Source: Calidifontibacillus erzurumensis
GTDB taxonomy: Bacteria > Bacillota > Bacilli > Bacillales > Bacillaceae_J
NCBI RefSeq assembly: GCF_013303125.1
Contig: NZ_JABTTE010000003.1
Location: forward strand, 177,747-241,746
Direction of reading: 5' to 3'
Length of the DNA stretch: 64,000 nucleotides
Below, piece by piece: positions 28,382 through 36,954 of this stretch. Under the pieces are notes generated by a model. It was not told where the DNA came from. It worked only from the letters and a program-made list of their open reading frames with translations, and searched no databases. Position numbers and translations under genes: made by a program. How positions within the stretch are numbered: the stretch's first letter is position 1; each line of letters begins with the position of its first letter.

Positions 28382-30499
28382 CTAATCTTCCATTCTTAAT
28401 ATCCTCATGCTATTCAAAGTGACAAGCAAGGTTGCACCCATATCCGCAAAAATGGCTATCCAAAGAGTCAACCATTGTGGGATAACAAATAATAATGCCA
28501 ATGCTTTTATCCCAAGTGAAAACACAATATTTTGTTTTATGATTGATAATGCTTTCCTACTTAGTTTAATCGTATAAGGCAATTTTCTTAAATCATCTGA
28601 CATTAAGGCAATATCCGCAGTCTCAAGTGCCGTATCTGTACCTGCGGTGCCCATTGCCACTCCGACCGAAGCCGCTTTTAGTGCAGGGGCATCATTGACA
28701 CCATCGCCGACCATGGCAACTTTTCCATATTTTTTTCGAAGTGTTTTTATAAAAGTTAATTTTTGTTCTGGTAATAATCTTGATTGAATATCTGTCAATC
28801 CAACCTGCTTGCCAATGATCTTTGCTGTATGTTCATTGTCACCTGTTAACATTATTGTTTTTTCAATGCCAAGTTCATGCAACTTGCTGATTGCTGCCTG
28901 TGCTGAATGGCGAACTTCATCTTCTGCGGCAATTATTAAGTGAATACAATGCTCATTTCCTAAAAGTATCACAGTTTTTCCTACACTTTGGAAATGAATA
29001 ATCTGGTTATTGATCGATGCAGGGATACCGGTTCTTAAAAGCTCAGCAAATAAGACAGGGCTGCCAACAACATATATTTCGTTGTTTACAAGTGCTCTAA
29101 TTCCTTTCCCTGTTATAGATTGAATGTTTTCAATAGGGATGTCCCTAAATTCCAAATGAAGCTCCTCAGCTTTCCGGACAATGCTAGAGGCGAACGGATG
29201 TTGTGAATTTTTTTCTATAGCAGCTGCAATGGACAACAGTTCACGTTCATCTCTTCCTAATGAAAGAACGTCTGTCACAACCGGAGAGCCTTTTGTCAAT
29301 GTACCGGTTTTATCAAAAGCAATTGCCTTTAAAGAACCCACTTCTTCTAAATAAATTCCACCTTTAATCAATACACCGTTGCGGGCCGCATTACCAATCG
29401 CTGTCACGACGGCAACAGGGGTTGAAATAACTAGTGCACAAGGACAACCGACGACGAGGACTCCAAGTCCTTGGTAAATCCATTCAGTCCAACCTCCTCC
29501 TAAAGCTAGCGGCGGAACGACTGCAATGAATATCGCCAAAGCGATGATAATTGGGGTATAATATTTCGCAAACTTATCGACAAACCGCTGTGTTGGAGCC
29601 TTTTCAGCTTGCGCCTCCTCTACTAAATGAATAATTTTAGCTAATGTTGTATCTTCAACTCTTTTAGAAACTTGCACCTCAAGCAAGCCTTCCTCATTTA
29701 ATGTACCGGCAAAAACTTCATCACCAACTGTTTTGAAAACGGGAACACTTTCACCTGTAATCGGTGCTTGGTTGATGGTAGATTCCCCTTTAACAACTAC
29801 TCCATCCAACGCCAGTTTTTGTCCAGGTTTGACTATCATTATGTCTCCGATTTCTATTTTGTCAACTTCGGCAATCATTTCGCTGTTACCTCGTCGAATG
29901 AGAGCGGTTTTAGGTGCAAGATCGATTAATGATTCGATCGAAGCCCTCGCTTTGTCCATTGAATATCGTTCGAGCGCTTCACTAATGGCAAATAAAACGA
30001 CGACTGTCGCTCCTTCACCCCACTCGCCAATTAAAACTGCACCTATAATAGCAATCGTCATCAATGTGCTCATATCAAAATTAAAACGAACTAAATTTTT
30101 CAATCCTTTTATGAATAACTTATATCCTCCGATACCAATCGCCGCTAAGTAACCGAAAACATAGATAAAATTTTCATTCCCATAAAAATGACTGGCCATC
30201 CAACTCAAAAAAACTAAAATTGCAGAAATGTAAACTTTAATAATTTCTTTTTGTTTAAAAAATGGTGTTCGTTCTATCGTTTTTTCTTTTTCATCACGAA
30301 TTTTTAAATTTTCAAAAGCACCTGCTTTTTCAAGTTGCTCAATTGTTGCATCTCCAAATACTGTAATTTTGGAAGCTCCAAAATTTACTTGGGCATCAAT
30401 AACACCATCTAAGTTTTTTACATTATTTTCAAAAGTCTTTGCACAATTGGCACAGGTAAAACCTTGCACACGGTATGTTTTCACCTTTATATTAGACAT
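28382..30499 (-). CDS. cadA: Cd/Zn/Pb-type P1B ATPase
   Basis: This 705-residue heavy-metal exporting ATPase has one N-terminal HMA domain with the metal-binding pair Cys16/Cys19 (GFTCANCA), eight membrane segments, and CPC at residues 352-354 ([10 protein letters not shown]). The phosphorylated Asp396 is in DKTGT, and TGES and the GDGVNDAP hinge are intact. The CPC followed by ALVISTPV matches CadA/ZntA pumps for Cd, Zn and Pb rather than copper. GGGAGTG precedes the ATG. No CadC or CadR gene is adjacent, so its metal regulator must lie elsewhere. Confidence 0.9.
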   Translation of the reverse strand: MSNIKVKTYRVQGFTCANCAKTFENNVKNLDGVIDAQVNFGASKITVFGDATIEQLEKAGAFENLKIRDEKEKTIERTPFFKQKEIIKVYISAILVFLSWMASHFYGNENFIYVFGYLAAIGIGGYKLFIKGLKNLVRFNFDMSTLMTIAIIGAVLIGEWGEGATVVVLFAISEALERYSMDKARASIESLIDLAPKTALIRRGNSEMIAEVDKIEIGDIMIVKPGQKLALDGVVVKGESTINQAPITGESVPVFKTVGDEVFAGTLNEEGLLEVQVSKRVEDTTLAKIIHLVEEAQAEKAPTQRFVDKFAKYYTPIIIALAIFIAVVPPLALGGGWTEWIYQGLGVLVVGCPCALVISTPVAVVTAIGNAARNGVLIKGGIYLEEVGSLKAIAFDKTGTLTKGSPVVTDVLSLGRDERELLSIAAAIEKNSQHPFASSIVRKAEELHLEFRDIPIENIQSITGKGIRALVNNEIYVVGSPVLFAELLRTGIPASINNQIIHFQSVGKTVILLGNEHCIHLIIAAEDEVRHSAQAAISKLHELGIEKTIMLTGDNEHTAKIIGKQVGLTDIQSRLLPEQKLTFIKTLRKKYGKVAMVGDGVNDAPALKAASVGVAMGTAGTDTALETADIALMSDDLRKLPYTIKLSRKALSIIKQNIVFSLGIKALALLFVIPQWLTLWIAIFADMGATLLVTLNSMRILRMED

Positions 30500-30550
30500 C
30501 AGCTTTCACTCCCTTCTAATAGGAGTCATAATGGCTCATGATATTTATAT

Positions 30551-30566
30551 TGAAACATCCGTTTCA
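30551..30566. promoter_or_regulatory. Inverted repeat upstream of cadA
   Basis: TGAAAC and GTTTCA form perfect 6-base arms around a 4-base spacer in the 70-base gap between the aldo/keto reductase and cadA. It could be a metal-regulator operator, but does not match a consensus I can name. Confidence 0.35.
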
Positions 30567-30569
30567 TTT

Positions 30570-31490
30570 CTAAATACGATGCTCCCTATATTTACTAGGT
30601 TTTGTGATAGATTGTAGCTTTTCGTATTGTTCATTGGTGATTGGAATATTGAGTGCTTCGACATTTTCACGTAATTGCTCAATATTGCTTGCACCTGGAA
30701 TAATCGTTGCAACCCTCTCATTATACAATGGATATCGCAAAGCGAGACTATTAATCTTTTGTTGCGATACTGTGATCGATTTCATTTTTTCATGAAGGGA
30801 AATAATCTCTTCATATGAATAATCTAGATACCCATTTTGTTTGACATGTATTGAAGCTTTTTCCTTCATTTTTTCAGTTAATAACCCTTTCGCCAATGGC
30901 CCTCTAGCGATGACGCTAATATTGTTTTCAGAAAGTAGTGAAAAAAGTTCTTCTGGCCGACGGTCAAGCAAGCTATACTGCATCATGACACTAACTATAT
31001 TTGATTTTTTTACATATTCATAAATAACATTCGGGCGAATGGATGAAATTCCATAATAACGAATGAGTCCTTCTTTTTTCAAATTCTCAAAAGCATCTAT
31101 GATATCATCAATTGGATCATCGATCGTACCTCCGTGTAATTGGTATAAATCGATGTAGTCGGTTTCTAAGCGTCGTAAACTCTCTTTTACCTCTTTTTTT
31201 ATGTAATCCGGCGATGGATCCCAAAACCATCCTGTACGATCTTCCTTCCAGCGATTTCCGACTTTCGTAGCAATAATAACTTGGTCCCGACAACCTTTGA
31301 TGGCTTTACCAACAATTTCTTCATTCAAACCGTAATCATAAAGATCAGCTGTATCAAAAAAATTGATTCCCAACTGTATGGCTTCATGAATAATACGGAT
31401 TCCTTTAGCAACATCGGTACCAAGCGACATGCACCCAAGACCCATTTCACTAATGAATAAATCTGACGTTCCTAACCGTTTTTTCTTCAT
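30570..31490 (-). CDS. Aldo/keto reductase (YqkF-like)
   Basis: This 306-residue NADPH-dependent aldo/keto reductase has the catalytic tetrad context in FFDTADLYDYG (Asp and Tyr), ATKVG (Lys) and YQLHGG (His). The C-terminal substrate loop is intact. Length and sequence resemble B. subtilis YqkF. The substrate is unknown. It is upstream of cadA on the same strand, but the 70-base gap with a palindrome argues that cadA has its own promoter. Confidence 0.87.
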   Translation of the reverse strand: MKKKRLGTSDLFISEMGLGCMSLGTDVAKGIRIIHEAIQLGINFFDTADLYDYGLNEEIVGKAIKGCRDQVIIATKVGNRWKEDRTGWFWDPSPDYIKKEVKESLRRLETDYIDLYQLHGGTIDDPIDDIIDAFENLKKEGLIRYYGISSIRPNVIYEYVKKSNIVSVMMQYSLLDRRPEELFSLLSENNISVIARGPLAKGLLTEKMKEKASIHVKQNGYLDYSYEEIISLHEKMKSITVSQQKINSLALRYPLYNERVATIIPGASNIEQLRENVEALNIPITNEQYEKLQSITKPSKYREHRI

Positions 31491-31583
31491 ATTTAAACCT
31501 GCCCCTTAGAATTTGTTTAAAATAGTTTTTTTGGTTAAAATAGGGTTGTTAATTGTTTAAAAAAATATTGAGGAGTGATTATT

Positions 31584-32009
31584 TTGCCATTAAATGTTTA
31601 CTTAATTTTTAATGGAGATTGCCGCGATGCGGTTGAATTTTATGGACAAGTCTTTGGTTCAGAACCAAGAATTATGACCTACGGTGAAGCTCCATCAAAT
31701 CCGGAATTTCCTCTTCCAGAAGAAGCGAAAAATTTAGTAATGCATGCTGAATTGATGATTGAAGGAAGCCGAGTGATGTTCTCAGATACATTTCCAGGCA
31801 AACCTTATGTAAAAGGAAACAACATTGAGTTAACGATTGTAAGCAAAGATATGGATAGGATAAAATCGATCTTCAATCAATTAAAAGAAGGCGGCAACGT
31901 AGAAATGGATTTGCAAGAAACCTTCTGGAGCAAAGCTTATGGCAAACTCACTGATCGCTTTGGAATCGAATGGCAAGTAAGCCACGAAAGTGAACATGCC
32001 GGTTCTTAG
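31584..32009 (+). CDS. VOC-superfamily protein (PhnB/YjdN-like)
   Basis: This 141-residue protein has the vicinal-oxygen-chelate fold of the PhnB/YjdN group (YLIFNGDCRDAVEFYGQVFG at the N-terminus; DRFGIEWQV at the end). Glu and His residues suited to metal chelation are present, but no substrate is known for most members. The start is a TTG six bases after GAGGAGTG; a GTG three codons earlier lies inside that ribosome site. Its terminator overlaps the convergent SDR gene. Confidence 0.84.
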   Translation: MPLNVYLIFNGDCRDAVEFYGQVFGSEPRIMTYGEAPSNPEFPLPEEAKNLVMHAELMIEGSRVMFSDTFPGKPYVKGNNIELTIVSKDMDRIKSIFNQLKEGGNVEMDLQETFWSKAYGKLTDRFGIEWQVSHESEHAGS

Positions 32010-32018
32010 TTGGGATTC

Positions 32019-32050
32019 CGGTCTTCATTTTTCATATGAAGACCGTTTTT
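32019..32050 (+). terminator. Intrinsic terminator of VOC gene, inside the SDR gene end
   Basis: CGGTCTTCAT and ATGAAGACCG form a perfect 10-bp stem with a 7-base loop and a T5 tail on the plus strand. The whole stem lies within the last codons of the convergent SDR gene. Confidence 0.9.
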
Positions 32051-32807
32051 CTATACTACGATTGACTACTTGAATACCGCCTGTTGCTGTTATGATACTA
32101 CCGGTGATAAAGTCAGAATCTTCTTCACATAAAAAACGGACGATTCTCCCTATGTCTTCGCCGGTTCCAGACCGACCTACCGGTGTATATTCATCTTTTT
32201 TCTTTCTAGCTGTTTTAATATCCGCTTCTTTCATTTCTCCTATAATATCTCCAGGACATACCATATTTGCAGTAATCCCATATTCAGCCTCTTCCAAAGC
32301 AATTGTTTTCGTCAAAGAAGCCAACCCTGCTTTTGCAGCGCTAAATGCAGATCGATATTTCCAACCAGGTGTATGTTCTGCATCTTGAAAACCATAGGTA
32401 ATGATTCTACCAAACCGTTGTTTTCGCATAATTGGAATAGTTAGTTTTAAAAAGTGATAAACAGCATTTAGGTTTCCGTTAATAATTTCATACCACTCAT
32501 GATCATCATAATCAACAAGTTTTTTTCGTTCAAAAATATAAGGGCCGGCATTATTAATTAAGTAATCAATACGGCCAAATCGCTGCATCGCATGATCTAC
32601 AATTTTGACAATATCTTCTTTTTTTGTCACATCGCCTTGTACAAATTGCAATCGATTTTCATATGTGGCCCATTCTTTCATTAATTGCGACACTCTCTCA
32701 TGATCGCTACGATAATTAACCGTGACTGAACAACCCATTTCAAGCATTTGTTCTGTAACTTTTTTTCCTAGCCCTTTTGATCCTGCCGTTATGACTGCAT
32801 GCCTCAA
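32025..32807 (-). CDS. ytkK: YtkK-like short-chain dehydrogenase family protein
   Basis: This is a 260-residue SDR-fold protein with the cofactor motif TAGSKGLG at the N-terminus and NNAGPY in the middle. The catalytic YxxxK position reads FSAAK (Phe instead of Tyr), and the usual catalytic Ser is absent from ITYGFQDA. B. subtilis YtkK, as I recall it, also has Phe here, so it is a lineage trait and not a mutation. It may bind NAD(P) without classical catalysis. The start is taken as the second of two TTG codons, six bases after AGGTG. Confidence 0.78.
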   Translation of the reverse strand: MRHAVITAGSKGLGKKVTEQMLEMGCSVTVNYRSDHERVSQLMKEWATYENRLQFVQGDVTKKEDIVKIVDHAMQRFGRIDYLINNAGPYIFERKKLVDYDDHEWYEIINGNLNAVYHFLKLTIPIMRKQRFGRIITYGFQDAEHTPGWKYRSAFSAAKAGLASLTKTIALEEAEYGITANMVCPGDIIGEMKEADIKTARKKKDEYTPVGRSGTGEDIGRIVRFLCEEDSDFITGSIITATGGIQVVNRSIEKRSSYEK

Positions 32808-32871
32808 CAAATTCACCTGCCCTATTCAGTAATTTCCATATATAATCATTCGATCGAAATGCAAGCAACTC

Positions 32872-33507
32872 CTATCGATTTAACAATGACAAAAATTCAA
32901 TACGGGCATCCGCTTGATGGGCAAATACACCTCTGACAGCTGTAGTCGTTGTAGACGAGTTAGCTTTTTTAATTCCTCTACCGCACATGCACATATGTTT
33001 TGCTTCAACGACAACCATTGTTCCCTGTGGCTTTAGAACTTCTTCAATGGCATCAGCAATTTGATTTGTCAACCGTTCTTGAACTTGAAACCGTCTTGCA
33101 TATCCTTCAACCATTCGGCCGATTTTTGATAGACCGGTGATCTTTTCTTGAGGAATATATCCGACATGAGCTACACCGAAAAAAGGAGCAAAATGGTGCT
33201 CGCACATTGAATAAAACTCAATATCCCGAACTAGAACTAATTCCTGATGGTTAACATCAAATACTTTTTCTAAATGTTCTTTTGGATTCTCACGATAGCC
33301 TACAGTATATTCAAGAAAAGCTTTTAAAACTCGAAAAGGTGTTTCGTGTAGACCATCACGAGTAGGATCGTCTCCACATAATTCAATTAAATCTCGAAAT
33401 CCATCGAGTACATTTTGTGACAAAACGAGTTTTTTTTCAAAATTTACATCATCTCCGAAAAGTTCAAGTATTTTTTGAGAAATTAATTTTTTTTCTGTGA
33501 TAGACAT
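32872..33507 (-). CDS. folE: GTP cyclohydrolase I
   Basis: This enzyme of about 211 residues converts GTP to 7,8-dihydroneopterin triphosphate for folate synthesis. The zinc ligands are in MCEHHFAPF and the later CMCGRG, and the GTP-binding strand with GLSKIGR is intact. Upstream in-frame codons reach 33561, but the ATG at 33507 has AGAGGAG at usable distance and gives a length closer to the family. No other folate gene is adjacent, and it lies downstream of nothing on its strand. Confidence 0.93.
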   Translation of the reverse strand: MSITEKKLISQKILELFGDDVNFEKKLVLSQNVLDGFRDLIELCGDDPTRDGLHETPFRVLKAFLEYTVGYRENPKEHLEKVFDVNHQELVLVRDIEFYSMCEHHFAPFFGVAHVGYIPQEKITGLSKIGRMVEGYARRFQVQERLTNQIADAIEEVLKPQGTMVVVEAKHMCMCGRGIKKANSSTTTTAVRGVFAHQADARIEFLSLLNR

Positions 33508-33659
33508 TCGTTTATACTCTCCTCTAACGCTTCCATTCGAAAGCTTTTTCGTTGCATTCATTTTTAGTAAATAAAATACTATCGTATAAAAAATAGCGTA
33601 TTTGTTTCTTTAAAGTCAATTAATTTGAATTATTATGTAATAATTAATACAAATAAAAA

Positions 33660-33700
33660 GAGTCATCCCCAAAGATATGTTTATCATTTGGAGATGACTC
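33660..33700 (-). terminator. Terminator-like hairpin after DUF3231 gene
   Basis: GAGTCATC and GATGACTC, extended by CCAAA/TTTGG, form a stem of about 13 bp just past the DUF3231 stop. The minus strand continues with TTTTTATTTG. Confidence 0.8.
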
Positions 33701-33714
33701 ATCCGTTGCTTAAG

Positions 33715-34767
33715 TTATTTATTCTTTTTACTTTTTGCGTACAACTCTTCTCTGCTTACTGCTTGCGGCGGTTGTTCCATCCACCCTTCATTGATCATGA
33801 TGTTGGATGCGTCTTCAAGGTATAATGTTATATCCATCAGAAATTTGACATACATTCCGCCGATATCGCGTCTGCCGTTAAGAGACATGGCATTTGCATA
33901 CGTACGAATCTTCATTGTAAACATGTCAATCTTATGCATTAACATTAATTTATCTGAAAATGGTGGGATCGTTGAAGGTTCCACTAAATCATCAAGTAAT
34001 GAATGAGAAGGCAAATCGTTATTATGGAGTTTTTTCATGCAATTTTCTATATGCATCATCGTTAAGTCCTTGCCGCGTATAAAAAGATCTTTCACTTGTT
34101 TATTTTGAGCAACTTGACTAAATCCAGTTAATAAAGCTTTGCTCGTTACATTATTTTCAACCGCATCATGAAGATATGCAATTTCTAAAGCATGAAGTGG
34201 CCTGATTTTTCCAATAAAACCACTAAAATAGTAATGTTTATTTACAAAATCAATCTTTTCTGGATATGGTATTAAAGGAGGTTTTTTCAAAACTCCCTTT
34301 TGTAATAATGCTTCGTTAAGTGTTGTTAATAAATCCACCGTTGTTTCAGTACAATAATTTATAAAATCCCTAACATCTTTTCTTAACATTAATGGAATAG
34401 CTGTAGAATAAATACTAAGTCCAGCTTTTGCGGCATATTTTAAATAATGTAAGTAAAATTCGTCTTTAAATAATCGTGGAGCGTTTTTATTTACGTCACC
34501 ATCTGTAATGCCAATAGGAATAGGGATTTCTTCTTTTTCAAAAATATTTCTAATTTCATTAATAAAATCGTCGCTTGTTTTTAATGCTTTCTGAACGATT
34601 GTCTTAATCGTTTCATCAGTTACGTGTTGTGAAAAATAACTTAGAACACCTTTAGACAGCGTATTGCCAACGTAGGAAGCCCAAAGCTTTCCTAATTCAG
34701 CAGAGTTCAAATTCGTCTTATTTTGCATTTCATCTGCTTTCGTTAATAATGGTGTTATACTTTCCAT
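33715..34767 (-). CDS. DUF3231-family protein
   Basis: This 350-residue protein consists of two tandem helical halves (about residues 10-175 and 180-335) that look like copies of one DUF3231 unit; both have a helix pattern around EL/HALEIAYL and end in a LL...EG/QKG...PP motif. The fold is ferritin-like, and the family is common in spore formers, where a coat or resistance role has been suggested without proof. The ATG at 34767 is preceded by GAGGAG; the longer upstream frame lacks a ribosome site. Confidence 0.8.
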   Translation of the reverse strand: MESITPLLTKADEMQNKTNLNSAELGKLWASYVGNTLSKGVLSYFSQHVTDETIKTIVQKALKTSDDFINEIRNIFEKEEIPIPIGITDGDVNKNAPRLFKDEFYLHYLKYAAKAGLSIYSTAIPLMLRKDVRDFINYCTETTVDLLTTLNEALLQKGVLKKPPLIPYPEKIDFVNKHYYFSGFIGKIRPLHALEIAYLHDAVENNVTSKALLTGFSQVAQNKQVKDLFIRGKDLTMMHIENCMKKLHNNDLPSHSLLDDLVEPSTIPPFSDKLMLMHKIDMFTMKIRTYANAMSLNGRRDIGGMYVKFLMDITLYLEDASNIMINEGWMEQPPQAVSREELYAKSKKNK

Positions 34768-34879
34768 ATGCACATTCTCCTCGGTATCCGTTTTTTTTAG
34801 TATTTTTTTATATAAAAATTTTATACAAACCAAAATAACAACAGTGTCATCCTTTATGCAAAAGGAGTAACACTGTTTT

Positions 34880-35420
34880 TTATTTCAAAAATTTCGCCAA
34901 AGCATCAGCTAAAGCTGTATAAATGGCTCGTTCTGTTTATTCTGTTGTTTTAGTTAATTTGTAATTTCTTTCTTCGAATCTAATGAATATTGACTTTGTT
35001 TCTACCTTTCTTGGAAGGTTGAAGGTTTTCCACGAAAGCCGAATGAACAAACAAAAATTTGACCTTCCCTTTGTCCACGTAGCTCAAATCATTTTATGAC
35101 AGTTTGGGCATCTTGCGTTAGTTATTTTGCTATTGTTTTCTTATGTCCACATGCACGGTAATGAGAAATTTGCATCTTTCCTTTTTTGCCATTTACCTCA
35201 AGCATCAGCTTGCCGCATTCTGGACATTTTGTACCAGTACTCTTATCATGCTTAAATAATTGTGTACTTTTTTTATTTCAGCGACAACGACTTTTGTATA
35301 ATTTTTTATATCATTGATAAATATATGTTTAGGCATATTTCCTTTAGCAATCAATTCGAGTTTTTGTTCCCACTCTGCTGTAAGCACCGGTGATTTTAAT
35401 TTTTTGGTACTAATTCTAAT
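34880..35420 (-). pseudogene. topB: Decayed C-terminal fragment of DNA topoisomerase III
   Basis: Stitching frames on the minus strand gives the C-terminal end of TopB: LTAEWEQKLELIAKGNMPK, a shift, then KCPECGKLMLEVNGKKGKMQ, RACGHKKTIAK, a stop, then CPNCHKM, a stop/shift, LRGQREGQIFVC, and finally TALADALAKFLK before a stop at 34880-34882. The zinc-ribbon CPEC and CPNC pairs and the GQIFVC strand are recognisable, but at least three frameshifts or stops break it and the N-terminal two-thirds of the enzyme is missing. It is a non-functional remnant. Confidence 0.85.
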
Positions 35421-35605
35421 AATTATTTAACCCACTTTTTGTTTTAATGGCTTTCTTTCAACAGCCTATAAGGTATGGTTTACTGTACTTCATTGCTAAT
35501 TAGATGATTTTGGCCGATTTACCACACCTTAGTATATGGGAGTTTTTATACGGGCTATCAAAAATTAGTACTATGTACCATTCTTTTTTCACTAAAAAAT
35601 AAAAA

Positions 35606-35632
35606 AGTACAAACCAATGTATGGTCTGCACT
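35606..35632 (-). terminator. Intrinsic terminator after GerPA/F-like gene
   Basis: GTGCAGACCA and TGGTTTGTAC pair (with G-U pairs) around a 5-base loop, followed on the minus strand by TTTTTTATTTTT. Confidence 0.85.
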
Positions 35633-35675
35633 AGTTTTTTAAAGTTAATCGTTTCGAGTGAACAAAATATTTTTC

Positions 35676-35954
35676 TTAAGATTCATGTGCGATCGCTGCC
35701 ATATCTTCCAACTCATCAGGCAGATGGCCGCTTCTAGGCTGATTATACATATCGATGACATCCCGGTCATCTAATCTAGAAAAGATGTGTTTCAAATCAT
35801 TATGATCGCCTGTAATTGAACCAAAACCTTGGTTTTGTTTTTTATGACTAGTAAAATTCGTAGGAAAATTGTTTCCGAAATTGATGCAAGATGCCCCTTC
35901 GATTGTACCAATACTAATCGATCCTATTAAAAATTTGGGTGATAAATAGCTCAT
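35676..35954 (-). CDS. GerPA/GerPF-family spore protein
   Basis: This 92-residue protein opens with SISIGTIEGASCINFGNNF, the hallmark N-terminal block of GerPA/GerPF spore coat proteins (the family that lets germinants pass the coat), followed by a Pro/Asn-rich, polar tail. The ATG at 35954 is preceded by GGAGGAGG; the longer frame upstream is a shadow of the GerPC-like gene. It is the last gene of a three-gene operon starting at the Hsp20 gene, 10 bases after the GerPC-like stop. Confidence 0.75.
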   Translation of the reverse strand: MSYLSPKFLIGSISIGTIEGASCINFGNNFPTNFTSHKKQNQGFGSITGDHNDLKHIFSRLDDRDVIDMYNQPRSGHLPDELEDMAAIAHES

Positions 35955-35964
35955 AAACCTCCTC

Positions 35965-36369
35965 CTACCTGTAATCACGTATGGATCCATTAACCTTAAT
36001 AATAATATCAGGAACTGCTTGTTTGAATTCATTTGTTTTAACTTTTTTATCCTGTACTTTCCGTTCATTTTGGACCCTTTCATCATTTTGTTTTCTGTTT
36101 TGATGAGTTTTTTGAGCTTTCTTTTCATTCCCTTTAATTTTTGGAGTTTGTTCCACTTTAGGATTAAAGTTATTCCCAAGATTAAGCGCTCCGCTCAGTT
36201 CCTTTATATCTAATTTATCAAGGCTAAAAGAAAGCTCCTTTAATTGTGGATCATGAATATCCAATTTTTCAATATGAATGTGAAATTCAATGTTTTGTCG
36301 AATCTCAGTTAATTTTTTTTCAATCTCATTTAATCTTTTTATTATAGCTTGAATTTCTTGGTCATCCAT
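35965..36369 (-). CDS. GerPC-like spore protein
   Basis: This 134-residue protein has an N-terminal coiled coil (residues 1-28), then IHIEKLDIHDPQLKELSFSL and DKLDIKELSGALNLGNNF, which match GerPC-type proteins, a highly charged Lys/Gln/Asn linker, and a closing hydrophobic IIIKVNG segment. It is shorter than GerPC of the gerP operon, so it is a paralogue type. Genes on both sides are 15 and 10 bases away, supporting one operon. Confidence 0.65.
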   Translation of the reverse strand: MDDQEIQAIIKRLNEIEKKLTEIRQNIEFHIHIEKLDIHDPQLKELSFSLDKLDIKELSGALNLGNNFNPKVEQTPKIKGNEKKAQKTHQNRKQNDERVQNERKVQDKKVKTNEFKQAVPDIIIKVNGSIRDYR

Positions 36370-36384
36370 TTCATGCTCATTCCT

Positions 36385-36837
36385 TTAATTTTGATTGAGA
36401 TCATCATCTACAAAATATACAGGGATCTCATTTTTTATCGGGGCTTGATCATCTCCGCCTACAGGAATGACAATTTGTAAAAGCCCATTCTTATATATTG
36501 CTTTCATTTTTTCCGGAATACAATTATCAGGGATTTTAATTTTACGTTTAAAAGGTCCGCTAAATCGCTCTTCTTTTATTATTTCATATTTATCATGCAA
36601 ATAAGGACGATTGTATTCACCCTTAATTATCAAATATTGCCCTTGCCAATTAAGTTTAAGGTCTTTTTCAGATTCAATGCCAGGAATTTCAGCAACGATA
36701 AATACTTCATTATTATTTCGAACAACATCTATTCTCGGGCCTAGAAAAGGTAGGACATCCGTTAACAACTCCCAGAAATCTTCACCAAGAAACGAACCAG
36801 CATCTAAAAATGATTGAAACTTTTTTGCATTTTTCAA
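36385..36837 (-). CDS. Hsp20/alpha-crystallin-type spore protein
   Basis: This is a 150-residue Hsp20-like protein with one alpha-crystallin domain from about residue 45 (IDVVRNNNEVFIVAEIPGI to NGLLQIVIP). The C-terminal I-x-V motif is EIPVYF. In Bacillus such proteins include the coat proteins CotM and CotP, and co-location with GerP-type genes suggests a coat role. The start is a TTG (36837) with GGAGGGGG just upstream; the longer frame to 36924 runs into the promoter side. Confidence 0.72.
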   Translation of the reverse strand: MKNAKKFQSFLDAGSFLGEDFWELLTDVLPFLGPRIDVVRNNNEVFIVAEIPGIESEKDLKLNWQGQYLIIKGEYNRPYLHDKYEIIKEERFSGPFKRKIKIPDNCIPEKMKAIYKNGLLQIVIPVGGDDQAPIKNEIPVYFVDDDLNQN

Positions 36838-36927
36838 TCCAACCCCCTCCTTGCCCAATTCCTTTATCCTTATAAATATATTCAAAACAAAAAAACTTAA
36901 AACAGCTCTTCTATTTAAAGGCATAAA

Positions 36928-36954
36928 AAAAGCTGAACGACAAGTTCAGCTTTT
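36928..36954 (-). terminator. Intrinsic terminator after AI-2E gene
   Basis: AAAAGCTGAAC and GTTCAGCTTTT form a perfect 11-bp stem with a 5-base loop; it overlaps the stop codon of the AI-2E gene. Confidence 0.9.

Noticed and set aside
35205..35387. Short minus-strand frame of 60 codons as a real gene
   Set aside because: It reads as a piece of TopB whose continuation lies in other frames, so it belongs to a pseudogene.
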